The notes under the pieces were generated by a model. It saw nothing but the letters and a program-made list of their open reading frames with translations, ran no database searches and had not been told where the DNA came from. This document shows, one piece after another, positions 32,705 to 32,761 of a stretch of DNA of 32,761 nucleotides (its first letter is position 1; the number at the start of each line of letters is the position of its first letter). The DNA is from Pontibacter aydingkolensis (GTDB lineage Bacteria; Bacteroidota; Bacteroidia; Cytophagales; Hymenobacteraceae). The DNA lies in NCBI RefSeq assembly GCF_019443125.1, contig NZ_JAHYXK010000030.1:1-32761 (forward strand), in the 5' to 3' direction. The translations under genes were made by a program, and so were the position numbers.

Positions 32705-32761
32705 TTATGTGCGAGATAACTATCCAGATAAACTGCCCCTACTGCCACAGTGTGAAAGTAG

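Noticed and set aside
1..32761. CRISPR array, rRNA genes, complete tRNA genes or prophage modules
   Set aside because: I saw no regularly spaced direct repeats, rRNA words, cloverleaf with T-arm, or phage structural genes. The only mobile element evidence is the IS3 tail at the left edge.

Overview
The window looks like a chromosomal segment from a member of the Bacteroidota, most likely Cytophagales/Hymenobacteraceae (Pontibacter-like). This is an inference from several signs: the long three-domain form of IspG, an arginine pathway built on an acylornithine transcarbamylase (ArgF') and an M20 deacylase, a small DUF6728-like protein, weak Shine-Dalgarno signals, and intergenic palindromic repeats. 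The genes are mostly housekeeping or common accessory families. The left edge cuts through the 3' end of an IS3-family insertion sequence.

Layout. 1-318: IS3 transposase tail, its right terminal repeat, then interspersed repeats. 319-4547: small single genes (ACP phosphodiesterase-like, flavin split-barrel stress protein, CrtA-like monooxygenase, LysE exporter, DUF1003 membrane protein, DsbA-like oxidoreductase). 4572-4737: an imperfect palindromic element. 4791-7556: leuS. 7691-10201: a universal stress protein gene followed after 12 bp by a CPA2 antiporter with a TrkA-N domain. 10316-11665 (minus strand): MarR regulator, MmcQ/YjbR protein and a small membrane protein. 11762-13735: ispG (isoprenoid synthesis). 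13903-14781: an FMN reductase-like gene and an unknown membrane protein.

14836-23766, all on the minus strand, is a nearly complete arginine biosynthesis locus, transcribed in the order argA-like GNAT, argG, argC, argD, argF', argB, argE', argH. It is interrupted by two repeat-filled gaps (20515-20849 and 18097-18409). Val90 of ArgF' occupies the position that separates N-succinylornithine from N-acetylornithine transcarbamylases, so the pathway probably runs on succinylated intermediates. Upstream of the locus, 23767-24333 holds leader hairpins, two similar palindromes and a candidate small structured RNA on the opposite strand.

24334-26392: a small membrane protein, a convergent PDZ/aspartyl protease and a 40-residue membrane peptide. 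26751-29950: a tightly coupled three-gene operon of sodium:solute symporter, GNAT acetyltransferase and ornithine/alanine-racemase-family enzyme. 30080-32704 (minus strand): a secreted beta-lactamase-family serine hydrolase and an AraC regulator whose 5' end lacks a recognisable start codon.

The most unusual global signal is a short word, AAGTATA (complement TATACTT). It recurs about 95 times as its AGTATA core over both strands, in coding and intergenic DNA alike, several times more often than base composition predicts. It also appears as inverted pairs in hairpins.
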